Shown: one piece after another, positions 42,230 through 50,564 of the stretch | Numbering within the stretch: position 1 is the first letter of the stretch | How the letters are laid out: every line of letters begins with the position of its first letter | Translations under genes and position numbers: made by a program | NCBI RefSeq assembly: GCF_000718555.1 | Contig: NZ_JOAN01000018.1 | Location: forward strand, 71,290 to 135,289 | Source: Micromonospora chokoriensis | GTDB taxonomy: Bacteria > Actinomycetota > Actinomycetes > Mycobacteriales > Micromonosporaceae | Reading direction: 5' to 3' | Length of the DNA: 64,000 nt | The notes under the pieces: model-generated | Databases searched by the model: none | Seen by the model: only the letters and a program-made list of their open reading frames with translations | Told to the model about the DNA's origin: nothing

Positions 42230-45121
42230 ATGGCATCGAAAAAGAAGTCTCCCCGCTTCCGCATCACGCGGGTCTACCCGGCTCGGGGGGAGTTGCAGCG
42301 GTTCCTCCTCGACCAGCCGATTACCCTGCAGTGTTCCGAGTGCCAGCAGACGAGCATGTCCAGCTCGGTGGTGACGGTGTCCGGAGACTGGGGAAAGCTG
42401 CTCTGTATCCGGTGCTACAGCCCTGCGAGAGCTGATGCGGTCGCTGTGAGCGGGCTTAAACCTGAAGCCATACCCGCCGCCGCACCACCGCGTCCGCAGC
42501 CGGTCGCCAGTCCGATGCCTCGGGACATGATGTGGTTGGCGTCGCTGCATCGCACTATCGCCGAGGGCGGCAAGCTTGCGCCGGCGGAACAGACGATTCT
42601 CGAGGCAGGGGCTGGTAGCTCGGCCTCGATCGCCGCCATGCGCTACGCGGAGCTGCTGGTCGACAGCGAGGCGCGGGTCGCCGACGTGTCCGGCGACGCC
42701 CAACTAGCTCGAAAGTTGACCGGTGTTCGGGACGTTCTCGCGAAGTCGTGCCAGGCAGCAAGCTTGACCTTCAAGGACGAGTACCAGCGAGAGCGGGCTG
42801 CTCTGGATGCGGAGCCCGCTATACCGGAGCCGCTGGAGACGGCGGTTGTCCGTGCCGTGACAGGTGACCGCTTCACCGCAGCGTTGGCCCAGGCCCTCAA
42901 GCGGCGCTCTCTCCGAGAGCGAGCGCTCGAGCGACCGGCCACAGACGTTTGGCGGTGGCTCGATGAACACGAAGGTTCGCAGTGGCGGTCACTGTCGTCT
43001 GGAGTGCGCCGGATGTGCAGACTGGACCCCTCAGCATTCACCCGCAAGGCGTTTATCGACGTCAACGGGTTGGATTGCGATCCGAACCTTGCGCACGAGG
43101 CCGTCGCAGAGCAGTGGGTGAGCTGTGCCAACGAGATCGTGTCCGCGCTGATGCGGGTACGGGATTCGGTGGAGTCGGATTTGCGTAGCGCGCTTCCGCC
43201 CGCCAGGGCCGCGTTGAGGGCCCAACTTGAGCACAGCGGGGAGGCTTACGCCAGAGGAAGCGCCAGGTGCCTTGAGGCTCGTTTGATCGTCGGCCACCTC
43301 CACCTTCGCGCTGTCCGGAAGTACCGGACTCAAGGGATGCGGAAGCTGCGCGCCGATTGTCTCGCCGAAGCGACCAAAGCGGTGATCGAGGCGGACTCCG
43401 GACTCGGCGCGGTCGTGGCGGAAGCGTGCAGGGAGCATCGGGTCGCGTGCCCTGCGGCTTATGCCGCTCACCCCTTCGAAGGCTGCCCGGCTTCGGTGGC
43501 GGACGTGGTGCGTGAGCGCATGAGCCAGGCCCCGGTAGTCGAGGTGCCGCGACAGCCCGCGAAACGCGAGCCCCAGCAGCCGCCGGAGAGGGAAAAGACC
43601 GAACAGCCCTCCGACGGGCTCTTCGCTTGTGAAGAGCTGCTGAAGAACTTCGCTGACCAAAAGAAGCTGAGCCTCGTCATCGTGGAATGCCAGACCGGGC
43701 CGGACGACGGCACCTTCGGCTATGCGTGGCTGGCGAGGGACGGTAGTCACGGGCAGGGAGCGGGTGCCGCGCTCAACGACGTGGATCAGATGGTGCACGC
43801 CCTCTGCAACACGGCCCTCCTGATCCGCGAGACGGCCTCGAGCGTGCGCCTCGTCAGTCGCCACCTGAGGGCAGTGAACATCGTCCACCTGACGCTGCGA
43901 TCGGGCGATATCTACACCCCTGTGGACACCCCGCTGTCCGAAGGGACACTAGAATCGCTTCGGCAGGTGGCCGAGCGTCCGCATGGCATCGCTGTCTCGA
44001 TCGACACCTGCGAGCAGCGCCACCAGGGCTCTCTGCGGGCAGAGGAATTGGCGCGGCTCGCGGCGCTGGGCACCGATGGCCGAGCGGACGGACGTCAGGA
44101 CGAGTCGCTCCTCGGTTCCGACGTGGCGACCCGCGCGCTCCTGCCTTCGGCCCCAGGCCGGCTTGTCGGGCCCGATGACGAAGCCGGCGCAGCCCGATGG
44201 CTTACCGCCAACGGTGGCCAGGGCGTGGAGATGTCATGGCGGGTCGCCCTGCACCGCGTCCACCTCGACAACAGGTGGTGTCCTCTGCCCGATGGCCGGA
44301 TGCCTGATCGCGAGGACGGACGGCACCTCCGCCTGTACCTTAACCACGACTCTGAGGACACGTCGCATAAGCCGGTGCAACGCGTCGCTCTACGGCGGCG
44401 TGGGGGCCAGTGGGAACTCGCCGGGGTCACCTGGCCGGCGGGTCTGGCACCAGGAACGCTGATTACTCTCACCTGGCGCCTCACGCAGGGCTTCGTCACC
44501 GGCGACACCACCCCGCTAGCAATGCCTGAGCGAATCGACGGTGTCTACTTCACCCACGAGTACGACCCGCACGTAGTGACCAGACAGCACGCGCCTGGTG
44601 CCGACCAGTACGACCGTGTTCCGGACCTCACCGACACGGGCTGGGCACTGCACACTCTACGAAAGCTGGGCTATCTGACCGAAGACGGCGAAGCGATCCT
44701 CGCCGAGGATGCGCTGGTGGACAACTGCCTGAGACTGGGTTTGCCCGCCCGTCGCGCCGCCGGTATCCCAGACGCCGTTCGGCGACTCCTGCGCGCTCGT
44801 ACCCTCGATCGGGTCACCGGTAGTCAAGACAGCTTCGGTCATCCCTGGTACCCGCCGCTGGCGAGGCAACCTTGGGTTCCGCTCCTGCGCTACCGGCCGC
44901 GAGTCGAGGTGGTGACCATGACAAACGACCCAGGGGTCGAAGGGCCCTTAGAGCGACGCCCGCACGAGGTGGCCGGATTCCTCCGGCGATTGCCGCCGGG
45001 CGCGAAGGCATCCCCAGAGCAGGAAGACGCGTACCGCGAGGCGGTGCGGGAGGCGCGAATCGTGGACCGAGGGCTCCCCGACGGCCTCACCTACGTCAAG
45101 CCGCACCAGCGGGCCCGGTAA
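42230..45121 (+). CDS. Large zinc-ribbon protein of unknown function
   Basis: 963-aa protein. The N-terminus has a zinc ribbon C35-x2-C38...C59-x2-C62. Residues ~90-460 are helical. Residues ~480-615 show a strand/helix pattern (LSLVIVECQTG, GTFGYAWLARDG, HLRAVNIVHLTL, IAVSIDTCEQRHQGSLRAEE, then LARLAAL) with the rhythm of an RNase H fold, including a terminal H-x-G...A-E-E-L-A piece, although the first catalytic acid is Glu and the others are not clear. The last ~350 residues contain strands (MSWRVALHRVHL, RHLRLYLNHDSED) that I do not recognise. ATG 42230 with GGGAGG 4 nt upstream; an in-frame TTG at 42227 is also possible. No function claimed. Confidence 0.55.
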   Translation: MASKKKSPRFRITRVYPARGELQRFLLDQPITLQCSECQQTSMSSSVVTVSGDWGKLLCIRCYSPARADAVAVSGLKPEAIPAAAPPRPQPVASPMPRDMMWLASLHRTIAEGGKLAPAEQTILEAGAGSSASIAAMRYAELLVDSEARVADVSGDAQLARKLTGVRDVLAKSCQAASLTFKDEYQRERAALDAEPAIPEPLETAVVRAVTGDRFTAALAQALKRRSLRERALERPATDVWRWLDEHEGSQWRSLSSGVRRMCRLDPSAFTRKAFIDVNGLDCDPNLAHEAVAEQWVSCANEIVSALMRVRDSVESDLRSALPPARAALRAQLEHSGEAYARGSARCLEARLIVGHLHLRAVRKYRTQGMRKLRADCLAEATKAVIEADSGLGAVVAEACREHRVACPAAYAAHPFEGCPASVADVVRERMSQAPVVEVPRQPAKREPQQPPEREKTEQPSDGLFACEELLKNFADQKKLSLVIVECQTGPDDGTFGYAWLARDGSHGQGAGAALNDVDQMVHALCNTALLIRETASSVRLVSRHLRAVNIVHLTLRSGDIYTPVDTPLSEGTLESLRQVAERPHGIAVSIDTCEQRHQGSLRAEELARLAALGTDGRADGRQDESLLGSDVATRALLPSAPGRLVGPDDEAGAARWLTANGGQGVEMSWRVALHRVHLDNRWCPLPDGRMPDREDGRHLRLYLNHDSEDTSHKPVQRVALRRRGGQWELAGVTWPAGLAPGTLITLTWRLTQGFVTGDTTPLAMPERIDGVYFTHEYDPHVVTRQHAPGADQYDRVPDLTDTGWALHTLRKLGYLTEDGEAILAEDALVDNCLRLGLPARRAAGIPDAVRRLLRARTLDRVTGSQDSFGHPWYPPLARQPWVPLLRYRPRVEVVTMTNDPGVEGPLERRPHEVAGFLRRLPPGAKASPEQEDAYREAVREARIVDRGLPDGLTYVKPHQRAR

Positions 45122-45175
45122 CAGGACAAGCCTTGGGGTAGGAATTGGACGCCCTATTGGAAACGTGTGTGGCAG

Positions 45176-46462
45176 TTACGCCGGCGGGGACTGGCGAAGG
45201 TCCACCTGGAACACCATGGGCTCGGCCGCGAGGACCGCCGTCTCCGCGTCGAAGAATTGCAACTCGGGTGCGACGAGGGCTTTGGTCACGACGGCCAGCC
45301 GCCACCCCTGGTCCTCCCTGGCGGAACGAAGCTCGTTCCGGGTGAGGAGAATGCGCGGGGCCGAGCCGCTGACACCCTTGACCTCCACCCGATCCACGGT
45401 CCCAGAAGGCGATGTGCAGGTGATGTCCCAGCCGTAGCAGCGCTTACTGTCGTCCTGCACCTGCCAACCCAACGCCTCGTAATGGGCGCGGACGGCGTCC
45501 ACCGCGGCCGCCTCCACAAGGCCGTTGGTGACCGGGTTGCCGAAGCCCGCGCCGGACGAGCTGACCGTGATGTTCTGCGGTTGCGGCGGCACGAGGGCGT
45601 CAATAACGCTGAACTCCTCATTACTGACGAACAACGGGTTGCCCATCTGGGGCTGGCGGAAGACCTCCATGCCGGCCAGCCGCGGGTCGTCCTTCAATGC
45701 CCGCCGGGGGATCGGCCGTTCGAAGAGGCGAATGTCCACCGGCGCGAAGTGTTGAGTACGCCAACGTTGTTCTTGGTCAAGCCAGAGGCCTGGGTCCGTA
45801 CCAGCCACCTCCTGTTGCCAGATCGGACCGAGCACGGTGCCGATACCCCACAGACCGGGCTCCGGGTACGTCCCGTCGCGGCCAGTCACCCAGAACAGGA
45901 CCCGCTGCCCGTCCGCCATCATCCTGGCCCGGTAGTTCGGTACCACCGACCAGCTGGTGATCACCTCCTCTCCGCTGGCGAGGAAGGAGGTGAGGTCCCA
46001 CTTGTCGGGGTTGCACTTGACCATCCACGCACCGAGACTCTCGAGGGTCACGCTTCGCTCGCCAGGAAGGTTCTGCGGCCGGGTGTTCTCGGCGCGTAGC
46101 TGACGGAGTTCGGTGTGCCAGATCTCCTGATTGCCGCCCCGACGCTGGAACGGCGTTCTGCGAGCGAGCCGGTAGAAGCCGCTGGACGGCTGCGACGGCT
46201 GGCCGTTCTTCCCCTGCCGCACGACCAGCGCGGAGATCATCCCTCGTCCTGAGCTATGTTCCCGAAGGGAGGCTTCCTCAAGGATGTGTGGCATCGGCCC
46301 CTGGTAATAGGGGACGTGCAAACCCTGCTCGGCCAGCTGATCGCTTAACTGGCGGTAGGTGACCAGCGCATCCTCTTCGGTACGCGACTGTCTCGCGACC
46401 TCGCGCAACAGTCCTATCGTCGCTTCGACAGCTGCGTCGAATTCCGCGTCTCCGGCTCGCAT
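45176..46462 (-). CDS. EVE (PUA-like) domain plus DUF3883/Mrr-like nuclease protein
   Basis: 428-aa protein. Residues ~140-240 match the EVE/PUA fold that reads modified bases: CNPDKWDLTSFLASG, SWSVVPNYRARMMADGQRVL then FWVTGRDG and LWGIGTVLGP. Residues ~320-400 match the DUF3883 nuclease-like domain: DAVRAHYEALGWQVQDDS, YGWDITCTSPSG and VDRVEVKG (D...E-V-K). Modified-base reader joined to a nuclease is the architecture of type IV, modification-dependent restriction enzymes. ATG 46462 with AGGAGG upstream. Single gene, convergent with the 964-aa gene. Confidence 0.78.
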   Translation of the reverse strand: MRAGDAEFDAAVEATIGLLREVARQSRTEEDALVTYRQLSDQLAEQGLHVPYYQGPMPHILEEASLREHSSGRGMISALVVRQGKNGQPSQPSSGFYRLARRTPFQRRGGNQEIWHTELRQLRAENTRPQNLPGERSVTLESLGAWMVKCNPDKWDLTSFLASGEEVITSWSVVPNYRARMMADGQRVLFWVTGRDGTYPEPGLWGIGTVLGPIWQQEVAGTDPGLWLDQEQRWRTQHFAPVDIRLFERPIPRRALKDDPRLAGMEVFRQPQMGNPLFVSNEEFSVIDALVPPQPQNITVSSSGAGFGNPVTNGLVEAAAVDAVRAHYEALGWQVQDDSKRCYGWDITCTSPSGTVDRVEVKGVSGSAPRILLTRNELRSAREDQGWRLAVVTKALVAPELQFFDAETAVLAAEPMVFQVDLRQSPPA

Positions 46463-46717
46463 CGATCCATCCTCCTGCGACCGCGATCCGCGCTCATCCT
46501 CGGAACGGTCAGGATGCCGCGACTGACGACCATCCAGACGACAAGGAGCTTCATTTGGCGCTCGTGATCGAGCAGATGCATCCTGGCTGGCGCCGTGACG
46601 CGGACGGTTAGGCCCTCACGGGACAGCTGAGCAACGATCATTTTCGGTAGGGTGGGTTTTCCGTGTCGGCACGAGGCACGGCATGCACGAGGCTCACGGC
46701 GAGGACGAGCAGCGGTG

Positions 46718-47128
46718 ATGGATGCGGACGCGGCTGAGAACTGGGTGCGTTCATGGTCGGCCTCGGTAAGCGAACGTGCTGCCCAGGCGCAGGAGATGTC
46801 GAGACTTGTGGCGGCGTTGTCCGCCTCCGCAACCAGCGCCGACGGCGCGGTCAGGGTCACCGTCGCCGCTACCGGGGTGGTCACCGAGCTGCGGTTGAGC
46901 GATCGGGTGCAGGGCTGGGCCGCTGCGCGGATCGCCGCGGAGGTCATGACCACCATGCGGCGGGCGCAGGCCCAGCTCGCCGAGGCTGTGGCTGACGTGG
47001 CAGCCCGGACGGTTGGCGAGGGCTCGGAGACAGGCCGCGCTGTGGCGGCCAGCTACACCGAGCGGTTCCCCGAGCCACCGGAGAGTTCAGACGATGATCG
47101 CTCCCGGCGGCGACAGGATGGCTGGTGA
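46718..47128 (+). CDS. YbaB/EbfC family protein of a type VII cassette
   Basis: 136-aa protein with the YbaB/EbfC fold: helix ENWVRSWSASVSERAAQAQE, then strand VRVTVAATGVVTELRL and helix RIAAEVMTTMRRAQAQLAEA. Such proteins accompany ESX/WXG genes in actinomycetes. ATG 46718 (GTG 46715 in frame just before). Stop overlaps the next start by 4 nt (GTGA). Confidence 0.72.
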   Translation: MDADAAENWVRSWSASVSERAAQAQEMSRLVAALSASATSADGAVRVTVAATGVVTELRLSDRVQGWAAARIAAEVMTTMRRAQAQLAEAVADVAARTVGEGSETGRAVAASYTERFPEPPESSDDDRSRRRQDGW

Positions 47129-47433
47129 CCGGCGCCTTCGAAGTCGACGCTCAGTCGCTGCGAGTCCACGCCAGCACCGTCGACGACACCGCCGACGCGG
47201 TCGACGAGTGCCGTCGCGCTGCGTCCTCGGTGGCGTTGGGCCGCGATGCGTACGGTCGGTTGTGCCAGCTGATACCCAGCCTGCTTCACCCAACGCAAGA
47301 GGCTGCCATCGACAGCTTCGGCGAGACGGTTCGGGCGTTGCAGGAGGCGGCGGACGGGTTGCGTACGGTCGCCCACCGGTACGAGCGGGGTGACGAACGC
47401 TCAGCCGTCCGGTTCGACGGAGTCACGTGGTGA
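47125..47433 (+). CDS. ESX/type VII secretion-associated small protein
   Basis: 102-aa helical-hairpin protein: FEVDAQSLRVHASTVDD, ASSVALGRDAYGRLC and SFGETVRALQEAADGLRTVA are in the style of the ESX-1 secretion-associated (DUF2580/EspC-like) family that chaperones or partners toxin substrates. GTG start and stop both overlap neighbours by 4 nt, so it is coupled to the YbaB-like and toxin genes. Confidence 0.72.
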   Translation: MTGAFEVDAQSLRVHASTVDDTADAVDECRRAASSVALGRDAYGRLCQLIPSLLHPTQEAAIDSFGETVRALQEAADGLRTVAHRYERGDERSAVRFDGVTW

Positions 47434-48665
47434 ACCAACCATCCCCGTTGATCGCCGCCCGCCAGGACAGCACGACCGCGTTCAGTGGTGTCTTCATCGC
47501 GGAGGACATCGACGCGCTGATGGCGGGCTACGCCTCCGGCGGCTGGATTGACGTCGCGATCGGCGGTGTGGCGACCTCCATGGATGCCCTCGCCTTCGTC
47601 ACGGATCCGCTCGGGCAACTGGTCGCGTGGGGTGTGGGCTGGCTGATCGAGCACGTCAAACCTTTGTCCGACGCGCTGGACGAGTTGGCCGGCGACCCAG
47701 ATCAGATCACCGCGTACGCACAGACCTGGCGCAACGTGGCCAAGGCCGCAGCCGAGGCGGGCACCAGCTTCAGTGCGATGGTCGGCAGCCAGATACCGGC
47801 TTGGAGCGGTGCCGCCTCCGACGCGTACCGCAGGAACAGTGACCGCCAACTCGCCGCAATGAACGCGCTCACCAAGGCTGCGGATGCCATGGCGGAAATC
47901 ACCACCGGAGCCGGGTTGCTCGTCGCCATGGTCCGTGGGCTGGTCCGTGACCTCATCGCGGAGTTCGTGTCAGTGCTGGCGGTGCGCCTCTGGGAGTGGC
48001 TGGCCGAGGCGGGGCTGACACTGGGCCTGGCAACCCCCTGGGTGATCACGCAGGTGACCGCTCTCGCCGGCAAGTGGGTAGCCCGGATCGCCCGACTGCT
48101 CCACGGGCTGATCGAGAGCCTGCGCCGGCTGGCGCCCATCCTGCGCCGTCTCGAACAGCTCATCGCGGATCTAAAGGCCCTTGTCCGCGGTACCGCGCCG
48201 GGGGGAGCTGCGCGGCCAGACGCGCTCGATCGTGGCACCCATCTGTTTCACGCCGACGCCGATCCGCTTCGTAAGTGGGGCCCGGCGCGACAGACCCACC
48301 CCGAGGAGTGGGAGGCTGCGATCCAAGAGGCCCGGACCCTGGATGTCGAGATCACCTTCCGCCCGGGTGCGCTGGCCTACGGTCCCGCCCCCGGGCCGGG
48401 CCACCCCGGCCAACTCGTCCTCGATCCGGACGCATCGTATGGTGCGCTGTTGCACGAGATGCAGCACCTGCGCGACGACCAGGCTGCCGGCTGGGCAGGC
48501 ATGAGAGGCTGGTTCGAAGACCCGGTCGTGCGGTATGAGAATGAGGTACGGGCGTACCAGAAGGAGATCGACTACGCCACGTCGATCGGTGACCACGAGT
48601 CGGTCGAGCGCCTGAACCAGGCAGTCCGCGAAGAGTATTCGAGAATCTTCGGAGTTGATCCGTGA
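47430..48665 (+). CDS. Type VII secreted toxin with C-terminal zinc metallopeptidase-like domain
   Basis: 411-aa protein. The first ~270 residues are the secretion/trunk part: alternating helices including a WxG-like bend (QIPAWSGAASDAY, residues ~125) and a membrane-active helical region (GLTLGLATPWVITQVTALAG). After a linker (~270) the C-terminal ~140 residues form the toxin: GQLVLDPDASYGALLHEMQH at about residue 340 supplies the HExxH zincin motif, and a downstream VRYENEVRAYQKEI helix supplies a possible third ligand (Glu). It would cleave a target in a neighbouring cell after ESX export. GTG 47430 overlaps the upstream stop; GTG 47427 is equally possible. The next gene is the candidate immunity protein. 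Confidence 0.72.
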   Translation: MNQPSPLIAARQDSTTAFSGVFIAEDIDALMAGYASGGWIDVAIGGVATSMDALAFVTDPLGQLVAWGVGWLIEHVKPLSDALDELAGDPDQITAYAQTWRNVAKAAAEAGTSFSAMVGSQIPAWSGAASDAYRRNSDRQLAAMNALTKAADAMAEITTGAGLLVAMVRGLVRDLIAEFVSVLAVRLWEWLAEAGLTLGLATPWVITQVTALAGKWVARIARLLHGLIESLRRLAPILRRLEQLIADLKALVRGTAPGGAARPDALDRGTHLFHADADPLRKWGPARQTHPEEWEAAIQEARTLDVEITFRPGALAYGPAPGPGHPGQLVLDPDASYGALLHEMQHLRDDQAAGWAGMRGWFEDPVVRYENEVRAYQKEIDYATSIGDHESVERLNQAVREEYSRIFGVDP

Positions 48666-49039
48666 CCGCACCGCCCCCGCCGAATCTCCCGGTCCCACCG
48701 GTGCGGCAAATGACCACCGCAGACTTGGCGCACCTGGCTGCGAGCGGTGGCCCTTACCGGGGCAAAGCGGTGTTCGAGTTGGTCGACCGGGCGCGCTCCG
48801 ACGACGATGCCGCCACCCGGCTCGATCAGCTGAGCCGGCTACCGGCCCTGCGCGAAGACCGTGCATTTCACCTGGCCTCTCTCGCCTGGGCGGCGATCAT
48901 TGGCCTGCTGGCTGCGGAGACCGCACATGCACGGGCGAGGGCGTACGCCGCGTTCGAGGCCCTGGATCGTGCCGAGCAGGTGGACTTCCTCGCGTACGTA
49001 GGAGCGGAACGGGTTGAGGACGCTCATCCTCGAATCTGA
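48662..49039 (+). CDS. Candidate immunity protein
   Basis: 125-aa acidic helical protein (FELVDRARSDDDAATRLDQL, FHLASLAWAAIIGLLA, AFEALDRAEQVDFLAYVGAE). It has no recognised family. It begins by a GTGA overlap with the metallopeptidase toxin gene and is the last gene of the cassette, the usual place for a cognate immunity protein. Confidence 0.6.
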   Translation: MTAPPPPNLPVPPVRQMTTADLAHLAASGGPYRGKAVFELVDRARSDDDAATRLDQLSRLPALREDRAFHLASLAWAAIIGLLAAETAHARARAYAAFEALDRAEQVDFLAYVGAERVEDAHPRI

Positions 49040-49099
49040 TGTACAACAAGGGCTCGGGTTCTATGCCTCAGAGAGCCTCTTACGACACGTAGTTTGGGG

Positions 49100-49339
49100 T
49101 CAGGTCCGCGGCTCGAAGTGGACCCGCTGACGGGCGATATCCGGGTGAGCAGAGAACCCAGCATCGTTCCACGACCTGGACTGCGAGTGGGTCCTGTCCT
49201 CGTTCGACCACCAGGCCGAATAGCGGTGGGCCGAACTGGGCAAGCCACCCGGAACCAGGCCCGAGACCTCCTCGAAGCTCATCTCGACATCCCCGGAACG
49301 TTGTCGGAGGTGTTCGTGTAGACCGTCGTACTTGGCCAT
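49100..49339 (-). CDS. Small DUF7662-like protein
   Basis: 79-aa protein starting MAKYDGLHEHLRQ, with MSFEEVSGLVPGGLPSSAHR and YSAWWSNEDRTHSQSRSWN. This matches a small actinobacterial domain (I recall it as DUF7662) with the signature P-x-S-A...W-W-x-N-D..H-S-Q-x-x-W. It begins 4 nt after the stop of the PUA-HEPN gene and GGGGTGAG lies upstream of the ATG, so it is in that operon. Function unknown; possibly nucleic-acid binding. Confidence 0.6.
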   Translation of the reverse strand: MAKYDGLHEHLRQRSGDVEMSFEEVSGLVPGGLPSSAHRYSAWWSNEDRTHSQSRSWNDAGFSAHPDIARQRVHFEPRT

Positions 49340-49343
49340 GGGC

Positions 49344-50531
49344 TCACCCCGCGCCGGGTTCGGGCGTGTTGAGGACGTCCAGCATCGCGGCGGCCAACTG
49401 CTCGATGTAGTCGATCGTCCGCGTGGTGCTAGGCCCGTCGATGGGGCGCTTCCGGCTGGTGTCGTCGGGATCCTCGTCGTACTCGTGGGCAATCTTGTGG
49501 CGGCGTTGCACGGCTTGCCGGAGTTGTTCCTGGATGTCTTTGCCGGTGAAGGTGACCCCGTCTCCGCTCTGCTCCGTGAGTACCCGCGCTACCCGATCCC
49601 AGAGGCCCTTGACGTCATGGACGAGAGCAAAGCCCTCGCGAATCTTGTCCGGATTCTGGTAAACGAGGTGGCCCTGATCGCGTAGCTGCTGATCTAGGGC
49701 TTCGACGAGCGTCTTCGTGCCGAGCTGGACCTGCTCGACCAAGCCGAGCGAAATCTGAAAGGCGGCGAAGGCTTTGGGCTTCTGCGCCGTGGGCTGCGCG
49801 ACCAACCTGAGCATCCGGCTCCGGATCTCCTGTCGGACCCAGTGGTCCAATGCGGCGACGCTCTGGACCCAGGCAGCTCGGAACACGTCCGAGACCTCGA
49901 ACGACCCCACCTTGAGCTGATCCAGGTGCTGGCCAGCGGTGGCCAGACTACGTGCGTAGTTCAGGTTCCGCTGCAGGTTCGTGAACGGACTGGAGCCGTC
50001 GTCCTGAGCAGGTGGACCAGAGGTGACGGGCTCCTCGGGAGGCGCCGTCGGCGGGTTGTGACCGAGGAGCCGCTCGAGTCGGGTAAGGCTGTCCGCCTGG
50101 TTGATCCGGTAGACGGTGGTCAGCGACGGGAGGGCGAGCACTTCCCGCTCCACGGACGCCCGAGGGATGTCGGTGCGGGACCAGTGCACGGGCCGTACGT
50201 GGCGGATGTCCGAGGGTAGATCAGTCCGGTACTCGTAGGGACCGGTAACGCGGCCAACGGCAACGTCGGGGCTGGTTCGCTGGAGGTACAGCACAATATC
50301 GCCTTCGGACATCCGCGACCGGAACGCGAGCAACTGGATCGCGTAGTTCTCCACCGTACGGCGTTCGACCTCCCGGTAGGCGGCTTGGACTCGCTCGTGG
50401 ATGTCGGCGTGGGTCGTGGTCTTCGTCAGGTCTCCCGCGCTGGACCAGCCGACCGCGATCAGATTCTTGTCAAGGGCGAGCGCGTCGTAGCTGTCATCGC
50501 GGCCAGCCCGCACGATCCATGCCTTCGTCAT
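49344..50531 (-). CDS. PUA/EVE-like N-terminus with HEPN-like C-terminus
   Basis: 395-aa protein. Residues 1-130 (AWIVRAGRDDSYDALALDKN, IAVGWSSAGDL, MSEGDIVLYLQRTSPDVAVG) resemble the EVE/PUA reader domain found in restriction proteins and McrB-type N-termini. The C-terminal ~180 residues are helices ending in the motif AVQRRHKIAHEYDED, an R-x4-H like that of HEPN ribonucleases. A reader domain fused to a HEPN effector would couple detection of modified nucleic acid to RNA cleavage (inference). ATG 50531 has AAGGAG 6 nt upstream. Downstream gene 4 nt away; upstream gene (GmrSD-like) 33 bp away, forming one operon. Confidence 0.68.
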   Translation of the reverse strand: MTKAWIVRAGRDDSYDALALDKNLIAVGWSSAGDLTKTTTHADIHERVQAAYREVERRTVENYAIQLLAFRSRMSEGDIVLYLQRTSPDVAVGRVTGPYEYRTDLPSDIRHVRPVHWSRTDIPRASVEREVLALPSLTTVYRINQADSLTRLERLLGHNPPTAPPEEPVTSGPPAQDDGSSPFTNLQRNLNYARSLATAGQHLDQLKVGSFEVSDVFRAAWVQSVAALDHWVRQEIRSRMLRLVAQPTAQKPKAFAAFQISLGLVEQVQLGTKTLVEALDQQLRDQGHLVYQNPDKIREGFALVHDVKGLWDRVARVLTEQSGDGVTFTGKDIQEQLRQAVQRRHKIAHEYDEDPDDTSRKRPIDGPSTTRTIDYIEQLAAAMLDVLNTPEPGAG

Positions 50532-50564
50532 CGGATCTCCTTCGAAGGGGTGTGGGTGTGCCGG

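Noticed and set aside
46463..46717. Possible small gene in the gap before the YbaB-like gene
   Set aside because: Only an extension of the YbaB-like frame and antisense frames exist; the gap fits a divergent promoter region.
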